Shown here piece by piece: positions 20,540-31,581 of a stretch of 64,000 nt of DNA. The notes below the pieces were generated by a model. That model did no database searches and was not told the DNA's origin. It saw only the letters and a program-made list of their open reading frames with translations. Every line of letters begins with the position of its first letter. Positions within the stretch are counted from its first letter, which is position 1. The DNA comes from Persicaria tinctoria (lineage: Eukaryota; Streptophyta; Magnoliopsida; Caryophyllales; Polygonaceae): positions 61,489,038 to 61,553,037 of the forward strand of contig JBANSL010000007.1 of NCBI GenBank assembly GCA_037127255.1, in the 5' to 3' direction. The position numbers were made by a program, and so were the translations under genes.

Positions 20540-21070
20540 GACATAACATAATTCATTGAAGAATATCTTGTAAAAATTGAGGGAGCTATGTATATGTCTA
20601 ATGAAGAGCCATTGATTATCCGGTCATTTATGATTGAGAATATACTGAATCCTTAATGCACATTCTAGATCTTGACAATTTTTAAGATTTGAAAATGGAT
20701 GATGATGTTGGAGATTTTGAAGCCGACGTGGGAGAAGATTTAGAATCTCGATAATAGAAAAACGTTAAGATGTACCAATACAATTATTGTACTTTTAAAT
20801 TTGCTTTTTTTTTGGGGTAATGTTTTCCATGTGGATTGTAACAATAAGTGAGTTGGTTATATGTATAATTTTTGGAATTTACTTACCAAAAAAAAAAAAA
20901 ATTTGGAATTTTATAATATAAATTTATAACATAAATAATACAATAAAGTGTTACCCATAGGGTTATGTTAGGGTGTTGAGGATCTCCTCTCCCTAGACAA
21001 TATCTTTAACATGCTCAGATTTGTTGTTACATCAGATGTAACACTTGACAATATCTTTAACATATATATG
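20540..21070. other. AT-rich spacer with direct repeat
   Basis: No gene. GACAATATCTTTAACAT occurs at about 20996 and 21047, 51 bp apart, the second copy just before the inverted-end element at 21071. Confidence 0.7.
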
Positions 21071-22229
21071 AGGTTAAAGTGAAAAAGGGCTTAAGATGAA
21101 AATATCTCTTAAAGTGAAAATAGGGCAAGGGATGAGTTGGTGCGGCGCGGGTTTGATTTAATAATAATAAAAAAAAAACAGAGACGCGCTAAGCCGCCCG
21201 TCTCCTTTCTCTTTCTCGTTCATGGAGGTCAAGGATCTCCGACCTCTTTCTCTCTCACCTCTTCTACCCTCGTCATGCTCGCCCAAACTGATTTCTCTCG
21301 CCCCAAACCACCGACGCCGCCCTCGCCTCCTCCTCCCCCTCATACTCGCCGCCGCCGTGGCAATCTCCCTCTTCGCCTACTTCCCCCCCTCCTTCCTCTC
21401 CCGTTCCCCCAAATCCGTCGCGCGATTCAAGATGAGCGCCCCCACCGCAATTAGGGATACGTTTTACATCTCCTACGGATCTCCGACTCTGTCCATCGAC
21501 GAGTCGCTCTCGGCGAGGCACTTCCTCCAGGGATGGAAGCAACAGGTGCTTCCCGCCCGCCGCCCTAAGGCGATTCACCACCCACTGACGCCGCTCTCGG
21601 ATCTCCACGGTGCTCGCCGCTCTCGGATCTGACGCCTCCGCCGCCTCCTTTCTTTCTCATCGGAGATTCCGCCGTCGACAAGAGCATTGCTGTGCTCACC
21701 GCCCTCGGATATGCTCCACCGAGCTCTCCACGGTGCTCGCCGCCCTCGGATCTGTAATAACATTTTTGGTAGGACACATTATGAAAATGCACATTTATAA
21801 ATAATAACATTTATTGTATTATTTGTTCACTTTATATTTTGTAATCTCATCTTTTTCCTTTTTTAAAATAAAGACAAAAATTGTGATGTAACATTCTTGT
21901 TGTATTTTTTTTAATATTATAGTTGCACCTAACAATATTATTTCAAATAAAAATTACGGGCTAAAATCTGTAATTTTCATAATTGAAATAAGGGCAATAT
22001 TCGTATGAATGGAAAGTTTGGGGGAGGCATGTGAAATTTACCCCATAATTAGGGTCATTTTCCCATTTACCCATAAAATTATGCCCATTTACACCAAAAT
22101 TAGGCCCATTTATTCATTACTCATTTAATTAGGCCCATTTACCTTTAAATTATGCCCATTTACATCCAAATTAGACTATTTTCATTTTAAGAGGGATTTT
22201 CATCTTAAGCCCCATTTTCATTTGAACCT
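21071..22229 (+). mobile_element. Pack-type DNA transposon carrying a LigB/DODA fragment
   Basis: The left end (21071-21127) and the complement of the right end (22171-22229) align over about 55 bp at roughly 80% identity, both containing GGGCTTAAGATGAAAAT. Both flanks are (TA)n, so a target duplication is plausible but cannot be proven. Inside is a GC-rich, truncated host gene fragment, then a zone with repeated ATTAGGCCCATTTA phrases (about 22040-22165). There is no transposase. This is the layout of a Pack-MULE or similar non-autonomous capture element. Confidence 0.7.
21222..21632 (+). pseudogene. Truncated extradiol ring-cleavage dioxygenase (LigB/DODA-like)
   Basis: Starting at ATG 21222, residues about 71-110 (RDTFYISYGSPTLSIDESL...RPKAI) match the N-terminus of plant class III extradiol dioxygenases of the LigB/DODA family, cytosolic metal enzymes that open catechol-type rings. 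The family motif is SHGSP, whose His binds the metal; here the codon at 21474-21476 encodes Tyr. Homology stops after RPKAI, where the family continues VISGHW, and the frame ends after unrelated sequence. The first 70 residues include a hydrophobic segment (LLLPLILAAAVAISLFAYF) that looks like a plastid or membrane-targeting leader. Truncation plus the lost ligand rule out enzyme function. Confidence 0.75.
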
Positions 22230-22231
22230 TT

Positions 22232-22346
<115 letters not shown>

Positions 22347-22591
22347 TAATTCACTACATATTTATAAAATGTTATTATTAAAATTTATATTTTAGAAGAA
22401 TATGAAATTAATTTTTTAGTATAATCAATATTTTAATTATTAATAATTTCTAAAAGATAATTTTTAGGATACAAATTTACAAATATATTATTATAAGTAT
22501 ATAAATTATTATAAATATATTTTTAAATTTTATTTTAATATAAATTTATATTCGAAATAAGTAAATGTACACCGGGTTGCAATATGAGACG

Positions 22592-22656
22592 AGATCTTGA
22601 TTCATCTTTGACTAATAGGTGGGATGAATGAGCATTATATATTCCATTACGAACCT

Positions 22657-22661
<5 letters not shown>
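22592..22661 (+). pseudogene. Relic of a second sulfotransferase promoter/leader
   Basis: This stretch matches the reverse complement of 6021-6092 at about 85-90% by eye. It includes AGATCTTGATTCATC, the TATA-like segment and TTCCATTACGAAC. In the intact locus this lies 16-87 nt upstream of the sulfotransferase ATG. Here the coding region is absent: a (TA)n tract and then retrotransposon D follow. It is best read as the remains of a tandem sulfotransferase paralogue. Confidence 0.75.

Positions 22662-22701
<40 letters not shown>
22662..22701 (+). repeat. (TA)n microsatellite
   Basis: About 40 bp of TA repeats between the sulfotransferase promoter relic and the D retrotransposon sequence. Confidence 0.9.
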
Positions 22702-22706
<5 letters not shown>

Positions 22707-23512
22707 CATAGCTGCCTCTAAAACCTTATTTCATATTTTCTCCACATGTTTTAAATATTGCCTATTTCCTTACCTTATTATCCATCTGGGGAGTATGTTG
22801 AGAAATTGATGTCATATTATGGAGATTATTATATGGTGTTGTGTTGTATCATTATTTGGAGTTTGGCAGGAGATTGAAATGTTATTAAAAATTTAATGAG
22901 TGAAAGAAAATTCGGTCACCTCAGGAGATAAAGGTAGATCGACCCTGCATGCGTTGAGATGTTAGTTCCGCAGGATGGGACACCAAGGTGAGGAGTTCGA
23001 AGCACTAAGTATCTGGGGTCATTCATGACAACCATGTTTGCGACTTCCGAGAAGGCAGTGCTGAAGTTAGAGAGTTAAAAGCATTAATAGTGGAAAAAAA
23101 GGAAAGAGTGATTTATGAGATGATGAGTGATGTGGAGTATCATATGAAAGGAGAAGTGCATCAAAGCAAGAAAGCAAAGTTTGAGAAGTTCTCCCCGGAT
23201 TTAGCACCACATTCCCCAAATATAACCCACACCACTTTGCCTTTTACCTTTTCTTCACCAATATGCATAAAAGACCTCTTGATTATCAAATTCTTTGTCA
23301 CATAAAAAATTGTTTTTGCATAACCCTTCTTTTGTATGCGATGTTGCTTTTATTCACAGGCATGGATTTGGTGACATTAGTACCTTTTCGAGGATGGTAA
23401 TTGATTGAAGGGTTATATGAGAGTGGATCTAAGATGTTGAGAGTTTAATTTCTTCCCCTATATGACCGTTAAAGCTATTGCTTGAGAATAAGCAAGCTTA
23501 AGTATGGGGTGT

Positions 23513-24830
23513 TGATGTGCGCTGAATTTTCCATGTTTTGTATTAACATTTATATCGATTTATGTATACATTTCATATATCTTGGTTTGATTTATACAGA
23601 ATTTGTGTAGTTTATGTTTATTTGCAAGTTATGGAGGTCTACACAAGTTTCTACTTAATTTCGCAGAAATCGGAAGCACTTTGGAGTTTAAAGTAAAGTT
23701 ATGAAGACATTGGAGAAGCTAAGGAAGAGCACAGGATGGTGCAGCTAGAGAAAATCCCACTTTTCACCATACTTCATTTTGAATCAAGTTCTGATGTCTT
23801 CATGAGAGTTGTAGCCCTCGAAAAAATCTTTCCAACTCGTATTCATATGCGCCAATCAGACGAACGAGGACTCGGGAAAGTGTGTTTCAAGACATAATAG
23901 AATGCTGAAAGCTGACAGAAGTACCCGACGTCGACTAATATTACTCGACGTCGACCACTTTTCACTAGAAATCGACTAGGACACTAGAGGTTTAGCACCA
24001 GCTGAGTTGAAACACAAGACCTAGTCGACATCGACCACCTTTGGTCGATGTCGAGTACATCCCAGGTAAAATCCGAATCGAAATTGAGTTGGAATCCGAG
24101 AGAGACATTGCTTACACATGAAGGCACATCAGGATCTATCAACATGAGAAGATTTATCCACATTAGTAATTCTCACTTTTACGGGGAATTTTATTTTTTA
24201 TATTTATTTATTTGGAACATTTTATCTTAAGTAATAGAATCTTTTATCTTGAGGAATAGATAGATAAATTTAGATAGAAGATATAGTTGTTCCTTTCTTA
24301 TATTAGCTAGATGGAGCACTATAAATAAAGCCCTAGGGGCTGATTTTTATTCAAATTCCACAACACAAGTTGTTAGGCAATTATAGAGAGAGAAAGAGCT
24401 TAAGGCCAAGTAAGGTGGAAGGTTGCAAGAGCGATTTTTACTTCGTTCGGTTGTAAGCTTTCGTTTATTATAATGAAATTAGTTATTTCCTTTATTATTT
24501 TGATGTTTGTTATGATGAGAAGCGAGTAGTCACCCTACTTCTGGGGTCGGGGTGAATCCTACGATAGCCATGTAGGGTTATGGATCAAAGGTATGATTTT
24601 TATATGCGATTCCATCTTCTATCCCTATTTATGATTCTTCTACGACAGTAGCGGGTGATCATTATTTATATTATTGAAGCGAAAACGATCTTAATATGAA
24701 TTTGGATTAATCATTAAAAAGGGTCAGTAACAATTAGGATTTATGCGAAAGCCTCTATCTTCTTAATTGTAACGACGAAAGTTATTTGATGAAAATGCAT
24801 GATTTTTTATACCTATGCATGATTCTTACA
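23513..24830 (+). repeat. Family D LTR, array 1 copy 1 (3' end approximate)
   Basis: Starts TGATGTGCGCTGAA after AAGTATGGGGTGT. It contains several TCGA-NN-TCGA motifs (about 23925-24060) and a TATA box ACTATAAATAAAGCCC near 24320. The end is placed before GGTGTGGCATTGAAACCCC, where the copies change to internal sequence; the true end may differ by tens of bases. Confidence 0.6.
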
Positions 24831-25019
24831 TGGTTATTGGTGTGGCATTGAAACCCCGATCTTGGAATTCCTTTATTTTATTGAATTCAATCCAACCAGT
24901 TTTGTGTTATTTCTGTTCATCATCTTCTCATCCATCCTATATCCTTCGGACTTTCTTTTCCCACATCTTATATTTATCTTTCTGCACGTAGATCAAAGTT
25001 TCTGCTTTTCTACAAAAGG

Positions 25020-25190
25020 GTCGATTTCGACTCACTACAGTCGATATCGAGTATCGACTAGGCACTAACTCGATATCGAGCACTCTACTCGACGTCGACC
25101 TTGTTTTCTTATATTTTGCAGGAACTCGACGGACTTCGATAGCTTGGGTCGATATCGACTGCATCTAGTCGATATCGAGTCAATAGTCTG
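25020..25190 (+). repeat. Cluster of D-family 7-2-7 motifs (internal)
   Basis: Repeated inverted half-sites TACTCGA or GGTCGA around two variable bases: for example CTCGATATCGAG-type units at about 25072, CTCGACGTCGACC at about 25088, and GGTCGATATCGACT at about 25149. The same motif is found in the D LTRs. Confidence 0.75.
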
Positions 25191-25419
25191 GGCGGTTTTG
25201 GAACTTGAAAGGCGAGCGCTAACACGCTTCCTCATGGATTCGTTCCTGATTCCCTACCACTACAACAAGAGGGTTTCTTCTATTTTATTTGCGTGGTTTA
25301 GAGATTCGGTTTGCTTATATAATTATATATTTTCATACTTGATTTCTCTCCTAACACATATATATCATATATGTATATGGTTCAAACCAATCCAAATATA
25401 TAGGTTTAATCACTAAACA

Positions 25420-28300
25420 AACCCGATACAAAGCTTGTCAATTAAGAATCGGAGTTTGCTCAAAACATAAAATTAAACTCGTCAAATATTCTTTGTCAAT
25501 TAATTCTAGTGGGTCAATCTTAAATTGACTCCCAAATAAAAATGGAGTCAAAACCTCAAATCAAGTTTCACCAAATATAAACTTTATTTATAAAAGAACT
25601 ATATACGATTTGATTATGCTTTGTCGGATATGTAGGAAACCCAATACAAAGCTAAAGCTCGTCGGGTTCAATCATTAAACCACAAAATCAAACTGCTTCT
25701 TTAAAAAGAACTACGTAAAGATTTGATACTCTTTCATTAGTTACGTAGGAAATTCGATATAAAAATTCAATATATGTATCAGATTCAATCGCTCGTCTCA
25801 AATTAAATCAAATTTGTTCTTTAAAAGAATTACGGGTGATTTGATCCCGTCCAAATGCGTACATAGGTAGCTCGGCATAAACCTTAAGCTCATCGGGTAC
25901 AATCACCAATCCAAAAAAATCAAATCAGTTCATTTAGAACTACGTAAAGACTTGACGCCTCATATCGGCTACATAGGTAACCCGATATTAAATTTTAAAA
26001 TTATATCAGGTACAATCGCTAACCTCTAAATTCTCTTTAAATGAATATGAGGTCAAAATCAAACTCCATATCAAAGCCAAATTGTTTTCTATGCAAATGA
26101 TAGGCGAGATGCTTGAGTTACCCTTTCGAGAAGATGGGCTCAGGTTACTCGGGTGGAATGTTGTTTGAGTTACCCTTCGTAGAAGGTGGGCTTGAATTTC
26201 ATCCTATGATGCATACAAGAAAACAAAACCAAATCCAAACCAAACGCAAAGTCCAAAACACTCTGAACTACGTGAGGCTTGATTCTCTTCCAAGATATAC
26301 GTAGGCAACCCGCTAAAATTCGGGTGTAGCCCAAATCACCAAAACTACCAAAATCTTGGTATCGATACGACTTTGAATCAAGACGATAACCAAAAGGGGT
26401 CGAACTCAAATATTTAAAATGAAATAAAATGTGTTGTACAATTATTTGCACATTTTTGTTCAACACTGGGCTCATTAACTTTTCCGAGCCTTTCAAATAT
26501 TCTATCCCTAGACTCCATTTGTTGATGCTATATTAAGCCTTTGAAACACCGAAGTTTTAGATTCTTCCTTTGGTAAGGCCATGTGAAGCCTTTGAAACAC
26601 TGATGATTTCGACGCTTCATTCGTTGAGGCTAGCTCGAGTCATTCGAATCTTGAAGATTTTGGTGCTTCACATGTCGAGGCTAGATCAAGCTTGTCGAAC
26701 ACTTAAGATTTAGGAGTTCCACTTGATGCTTTCTCAAGACTTTGAAATGTCGATACACTAGGTTCTACCACGCTTGCGGTTAGAACGCCCTTTTCATATG
26801 AGATTTGACAATTTTTGACACAAGTTTCATTGAGAAGTTTTTGCGAAGCTTTATCCTTGAAATAGGTTTTTAACTTCTGCACCTGAACTTTATGCTTCTT
26901 GTGCATTTTTTAAGCTTCACCGAAGCCTGACTTATTTCCTCTTTAGTTTCTCTCTTACTTCTGAGGAGAGAAGCTGACGCTTGGAGCGAAGAGAAACCTT
27001 ATCAGCTTTTTCTTCTTCTTTGCATACGTCATCAGTCCATGAGACCGTACAACATTGAGTAGTTTCTTTGTCTTCCAAGGAGTCATCTTTTAAAGAATCA
27101 TCTTTCAACAATGATTTAGGAACAAAATCTCACATGGTGACCGATGCCTGTTTTTTATTGGGAACACTGATCACCGGGATAAGTCCGGAAGCTTCTTTCT
27201 CTCTTGCACTTCTTGTTTTTTTTTGGGATTTCTTAACTCTGGAGCTCTTGTGATAAAAGTCACCATTTGTTGTGGCTTCTTGTGACTGGTACAAGTTCTC
27301 CACTTGAAGCCATTTTTATTCACAACAGTATTATCATCGACATCGGTTGTCCCGACCCATCTTGTGGCATGTTTGGGTGTGCCCATACAATTTGGGCTTT
27401 ACCTTTCGTAATGACTTGTATGGGTATCTCCATATGAGGCAACGAAACTGTGGGGATGCCCCTAGTTTCGATAGCAACGGAAGACACTTTTTATGTTTGA
27501 AGAGACACATGGAGTGAGGGGTTAGACTCTGCAATGTCTACCATTGAAATTGTATTTGATGAGGCTACTTGAATTGAATCGTGGATGTTGTCCCATCAAT
27601 TTCAATTTCTCCTTTGTTATTCATCTCCTCTACCATGTCTTTGAAGACGTAGCAATCTTGAAATTTGCTGACTAATGAGCTGGTGATGCGAGCAATATTT
27701 TGGATCGCTTGTCATGCCAACCTCCTTAGGCTTTTTTATCCCTAGAAGTGTTAAAATTTTCACGCTCATCAATTCATCAAACATCCCTTGTACATCATCG
27801 TTCTCAAAAGGATATATGTCATTTTTTTCCCTTCATGAAGGGTGAGTCCTTTGACTGGTTCCTTATCTTTCTCTTTTCTTTGAGCTTTGGAATCGTTTCC
27901 ATTGACGAACTCTTAATTATGTTTGGCAAAAATGGCCATGGACTCTTCTTCATCTTGTAGCTCAACGCCATCATCTTCATTAGTCACACTATCTTACCAA
28001 TTGGATCCTTGTGCGAGTTGTTTTTTCAACGTTGCACGCCTTTGACACTAATTCATTTGATGAGTTGGTGTTTGACACTTTCAACATGTACCGCTAATTT
28101 CAGTATTAGGTTGTTGGTGCACATTTGAACACAAACTTGTTTTGTTTAATTTCTCATGGCATTGGAGCCTTAAGCTCCTCCGCCAGGCAATGAAGTCGTT
28201 GACGAGCTCATTAGGCCTTTAATAGGCGTTTGCGAGATTGAGAATGGAAACTCTTGCCTTCGAGCTCACGAATTGAGTTAGGAACTTGATGTGCGCCTCA
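25420..28300. repeat. Decayed repeat region, Tat/Ogre-like tandem units
   Basis: Five copies of an approximately 115-bp degenerate unit (near 25585, 25706, 25824, 25936 and 26265) share GAACTACGTAAAGA, then TTGAT, ACGTAGG and AACCCGATA. This reminds me of repeats in plant Tat/Ogre Gypsy elements. At 26530-26710 there is a separate ~60-bp tandem repeat (AAGCCTTTGAAACAC). No ORF beyond about 70 codons makes sense, and no conserved domain is recognised. Class assignment is tentative. Confidence 0.4.
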
Positions 28301-28378
28301 TTTGCCATGTTTTGTACTATCATTTAGCTTGATTTCTGTATGTAAAGTTCCTCAAAGACATCCTCTGAAAGAAGCGGT

Positions 28379-28865
28379 CGATGGCTCAGATCGCAGACGA
28401 GTGCAACAAAATGGACCTACAAGAGAAACGACCAGATCCAGGTAAGTTTTCTATAGCCATTGGATTCGGTCAATACAAATTCAATGCTTTATGTGACTTA
28501 GGAGCCAACGTCAGCATCATGCTACTATCAATATAGTCCAAAGTCAAGATAGGAGCTTTAGAGCCTGTCGATGCCCGACTCTATATGGAAAACAACACTG
28601 TAGTCATCCCAAAAAGCATGGTGGACGATGTACCGGTACAAGTAGCATAAGGAAGGGAGTGCACACTTTCAACATCAGCGATGAGGTAATTGAGTACTCT
28701 TTCAATAAAACTGAAAGGCATACAGGTCCTATGGAGGTCAAATCAATCCCAGCCAGGTACATCAGTTGCGGGGAGCCCAAGGTAAGAAATATGACTCCCG
28801 AAGAGCCGGAGAAGAGAGATATGGAAGCCCATGTGGAGGAGATTATGGCGCACAATTCTGAATGA
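28379..28865 (+). pseudogene. Gypsy aspartic protease remnant of family D
   Basis: The frame beginning at 28379 contains GKFSIAIGFGQYKFNALCDLGANVSIM, a clear retroviral-type protease of the Athila/Gypsy kind with the DLGA active-site motif. It meets a TAG at 28534-28536, continues as LYMENNTVVIPKSMVDDVPVQV with another stop, then shifts frame into 28659-28865. It is inactive. Confidence 0.7.
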
Positions 28866-28867
28866 GG

Positions 28868-29215
28868 AGACCGAAGATATACTCGACGTTGACAAGGGTG
28901 TAAGTCGATGTCGACTAGCTTTTATTCAGAATCTTTACCAGGTCATAAGTATGGGGTCGAAGTCGACCAAAAGTACTCGACATCGAGTAATCTAGTCGGA
29001 ATCGACCAATATCAGAAGCCCCCATCGACTACACCCTCCTCGAGCGACACACCTGAAGCCGAGCAGTACTCGACGTCGAGTACACTACTCGACGTCGACC
29101 AATTTTCCAGCAACTCGACTTCTCCTCCTCTATCGAGCAAGCCACTAGACGAACAAAGTTACTCGACATCGAGTACTTCTACTCGACGTCGACTAGATTC
29201 AAAGGTCCCAAATAA
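28868..29215 (+). repeat. Dense cluster of 7-2-7 inverted motifs
   Basis: At least nine units of the type TACTCGA-NN-TCGAGTA or with a GGTCGA half occur here. A perfect 18-bp palindrome with central GACGTC lies at 29066-29083. Spacers CG, CA and GA are all seen. The units lie within a frame (28908-29447) that they translate as repeated YSTSS..LLDVDQ peptides. Confidence 0.85.
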
Positions 29216-29447
29216 AGATTCTTCAAAGGCAAGCCAAGGTAAGGACATCTCTTCCTCAATTTCAATTAAAGATTTATCTATACGTGGAAGAGGTTTTCCT
29301 TGGTATGTGCGCTTATGCAGGGTTACCAATGACGATCCAAAGGAATATGAAGTAGGAGACAAATTCTATATATGTCTTCAAATCAAAGAATCATTGGTTC
29401 CCAAACAAGTTCAATCAAAAAAAGTTGGGACCTTTCACAGTGCATAA
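28908..29447 (+). pseudogene. D-family chimeric ORF: motif-encoded Ser-rich region plus pol C-terminal relic
   Basis: A 179-codon frame. The first about 110 residues are Ser/Asp-rich and largely encoded by the 7-2-7 motif (YSTSSN, YSTSSTLLDVDQF, YSTSSTSTRRR). The end (KEYEVGDKFYICLQIKE) resembles the C-terminal part of Gypsy pol, where a GDKV..L segment precedes a K-GPF motif. The expected K-LGPFTVHKIHSGGLEL follows in another frame at about 29415-29475. The whole RT, RNase H and integrase stretch is missing between the protease remnant and this segment. Whether a protein is made is unknown. Confidence 0.5.
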
Positions 29448-29539
29448 GATCCATTCTGGAGGATTAGAGCTGATGGAAAAGAGTTTAGTCTTATTCGAGG
29501 CCCAATCCGTATGGGCGCTGCAGATGGCACCCTGAGCTA

Positions 29540-30211
29540 AAAAGACGAAGTCGGCCTAGCGACTATCAAATATAGAGCTTGTAACAAAACAATTTATTTT
29601 TAGACACTGTTGGTTCCTGTTTTTGTTGGTTTTGAAACAATTATTTTGGGATGTGCTATTGTGGATATTTTCTGTCTAACAATTCTTGTAGGTACGAGAG
29701 AGCTACAGAAGTACTCGACGTCGACCAACCATGTCTGGCATAGGAGCATGTGATCTACTCGAGGTCACCCTGAGGCTACCGTACACTCGATGTCGTGTAG
29801 AAAGTAGTCGATGCCGACTACTCTACTCTATATCAACCACTTCTGCAACAATCTTCAACACTCGATTCCGAGCTTCTGCACATCTGTCTATTAAGTCTCT
29901 TTCTTTACCCTTGTTTTTATACAGTGAGGACACTGTAATGTTTAAGTATGGGGGTGGGGAAGGGCTTACTTTGTGCATATTTCATTATATTTGACCTTAT
30001 TTCTGCATATTTCCCGAATTGTTTATGCATGGTATCTTTGGCATTCATATTTCATCAATGTGCTTATAAGTTGTTTTCCAAAGTTTATTGAAAATCACCC
30101 CCATCAAATTTTTTGAAATAGTGTCATGGAAGTTATATTGAACTCGACGATGCAAAATTGGATTCATTAGAGATATAGCATGAAATTGCCTAGTAAAGGG
30201 AAGTCACAATG
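29540..30211 (+). other. Post-pol region of family D
   Basis: Non-coding. It contains GTCGGCCTAGCGACTAT, shared with the minus-strand D copies, another motif cluster at 29710-29860, and AGGACACTGTAATGTTTAAGTATGGGGGTGGGG. It is interrupted at 30212 by element F1 and resumes at 39172. Confidence 0.6.
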
Positions 30212-30216
30212 GAGTG

Positions 30217-31229
30217 TGAAGGTTCGATAATGTAAAAACAATGTAATAAGAAATACTCTAGAAGGGGGGTTGAATAGAGTATGCCCGTTTTTCGCAGAAA
30301 GTCTCAAGACTTTTGAAGCTTGAATCGAAACTCTTGAGATTAAACCTGAATCACAAAGTTAGACAATCGAACCAAGTGCGGAAATAAGGTAAAGCAAATA
30401 AGTAAAGGACACGAGTAATTGTTTACGAGGTTCAGCACAACTGGCCTACGTCCCCGCCTAGGGTTCTTCCACAACCCTAGGATTCAAAGGCTTTATTGAA
30501 TGCTTAGCTTAGGATCCTAATAGCTCACCGAGAAGCCCCTCTCCTATACAATTGCAATCTAGTCAACTCACGTTCCCTTGGAGTCCTAGACCAATCTAGA
30601 AGAGCCCCACCTCTCTCAGCTATCTAGTACAATCCTCTAACTCTCGCAAATCAATAGCCTAGTGCAACTTCCCGAGTTATAAACTCTCGAGTAACACTTG
30701 AAATAAATATATCCTATAAGCTCACAGTGACTCTCAAAGGCTTTGAAATAAACAACAAACTATTTGAGCGCTTTGCAGAGAGACACTTGGAAGACAGATC
30801 GCTTGAATGAATTGAAGCTCGTGTGTAGCACTTGTACTTCTGTCTTCTCCTTCCTTTCCTTCATATAATAGCATGGAGATCGCATGGAGCGTGAGGATCT
30901 TCATCACCAGATCTCCAACGGCTCTTTCCAATCAGGTTTTGATCTTGGATCTTCTATTTAAGGATACTTCGAAGCCATGATCTATTTTGAACCAATCTTC
31001 TCAACAAGTAAAGGGAAGGATGTAATCTTGATTTATACTTCCTGAAATGGTTAGTCCAACGAGTATATATAATATAAAGGAAGTATATAATAAGATAAAA
31101 TAATATACGAATAATAAGTTAGGTTTTGTATTTCATCAACTGTTAACGCTCCAAGGCCTTTGACACAAAAAAACCTGTCAAAGCCTTTGGAACATCTTTT
31201 CCGATTTTCATCAAGGGAGGGAGTTATCA
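30217..31229 (-). repeat. 3' LTR of F1
   Basis: 1013 bp. On the element strand it begins TGATAACTCCCTCCC and ends ATCGAACCTTCA. It is preceded (higher coordinates) by a purine tract read as AAGGGGAAGAT on the minus strand. Confidence 0.93.
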
Positions 31230-31581
31230 ATCTTCCCCTTGATGAAAGACAAAACCTGTGCATCCCTACAACTTAGTCAAACAAATATATCATAATAAAA
31301 AACAGACTAAGTACCTGCAAGGGTTAGACAAATGTTGGATCAAAATAATTTTCAAGAAAGAGGACATCCAACCGAAAACCATAAATCAAAAACCAAGGTC
31401 TTCCAAGACCTTTAAACAGAGGTTTTCAAAGTCTAACAATCATCTCCCCCTTTTTGTCTTTCAACAAAGGGCGGAGGTAAAACAGTCATCAAAAGTTACC
31501 AAAAGTTTTGAAAAAGTTTCCAAAAACCAGCAAAGTAATAAGTTTCAGGGTGGGATAGGGTGGGTTAAGGTTTAGGCTTGG

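Noticed and set aside
22624..22809. Short ORF with repeated Ile-Tyr
   Set aside because: It is the (TA)n microsatellite read as protein; no domain and no support as a gene.
28868..29215. CRISPR-like array of regularly repeated palindromes
   Set aside because: Spacing is irregular, there are no cas genes, the genome is a plant, and the units belong to a retrotransposon family.
30734..30931. 65-codon minus ORF, repeated at 38671-38868
   Set aside because: It lies inside the F1 LTRs; no known domain and expected by chance in two near-identical copies.
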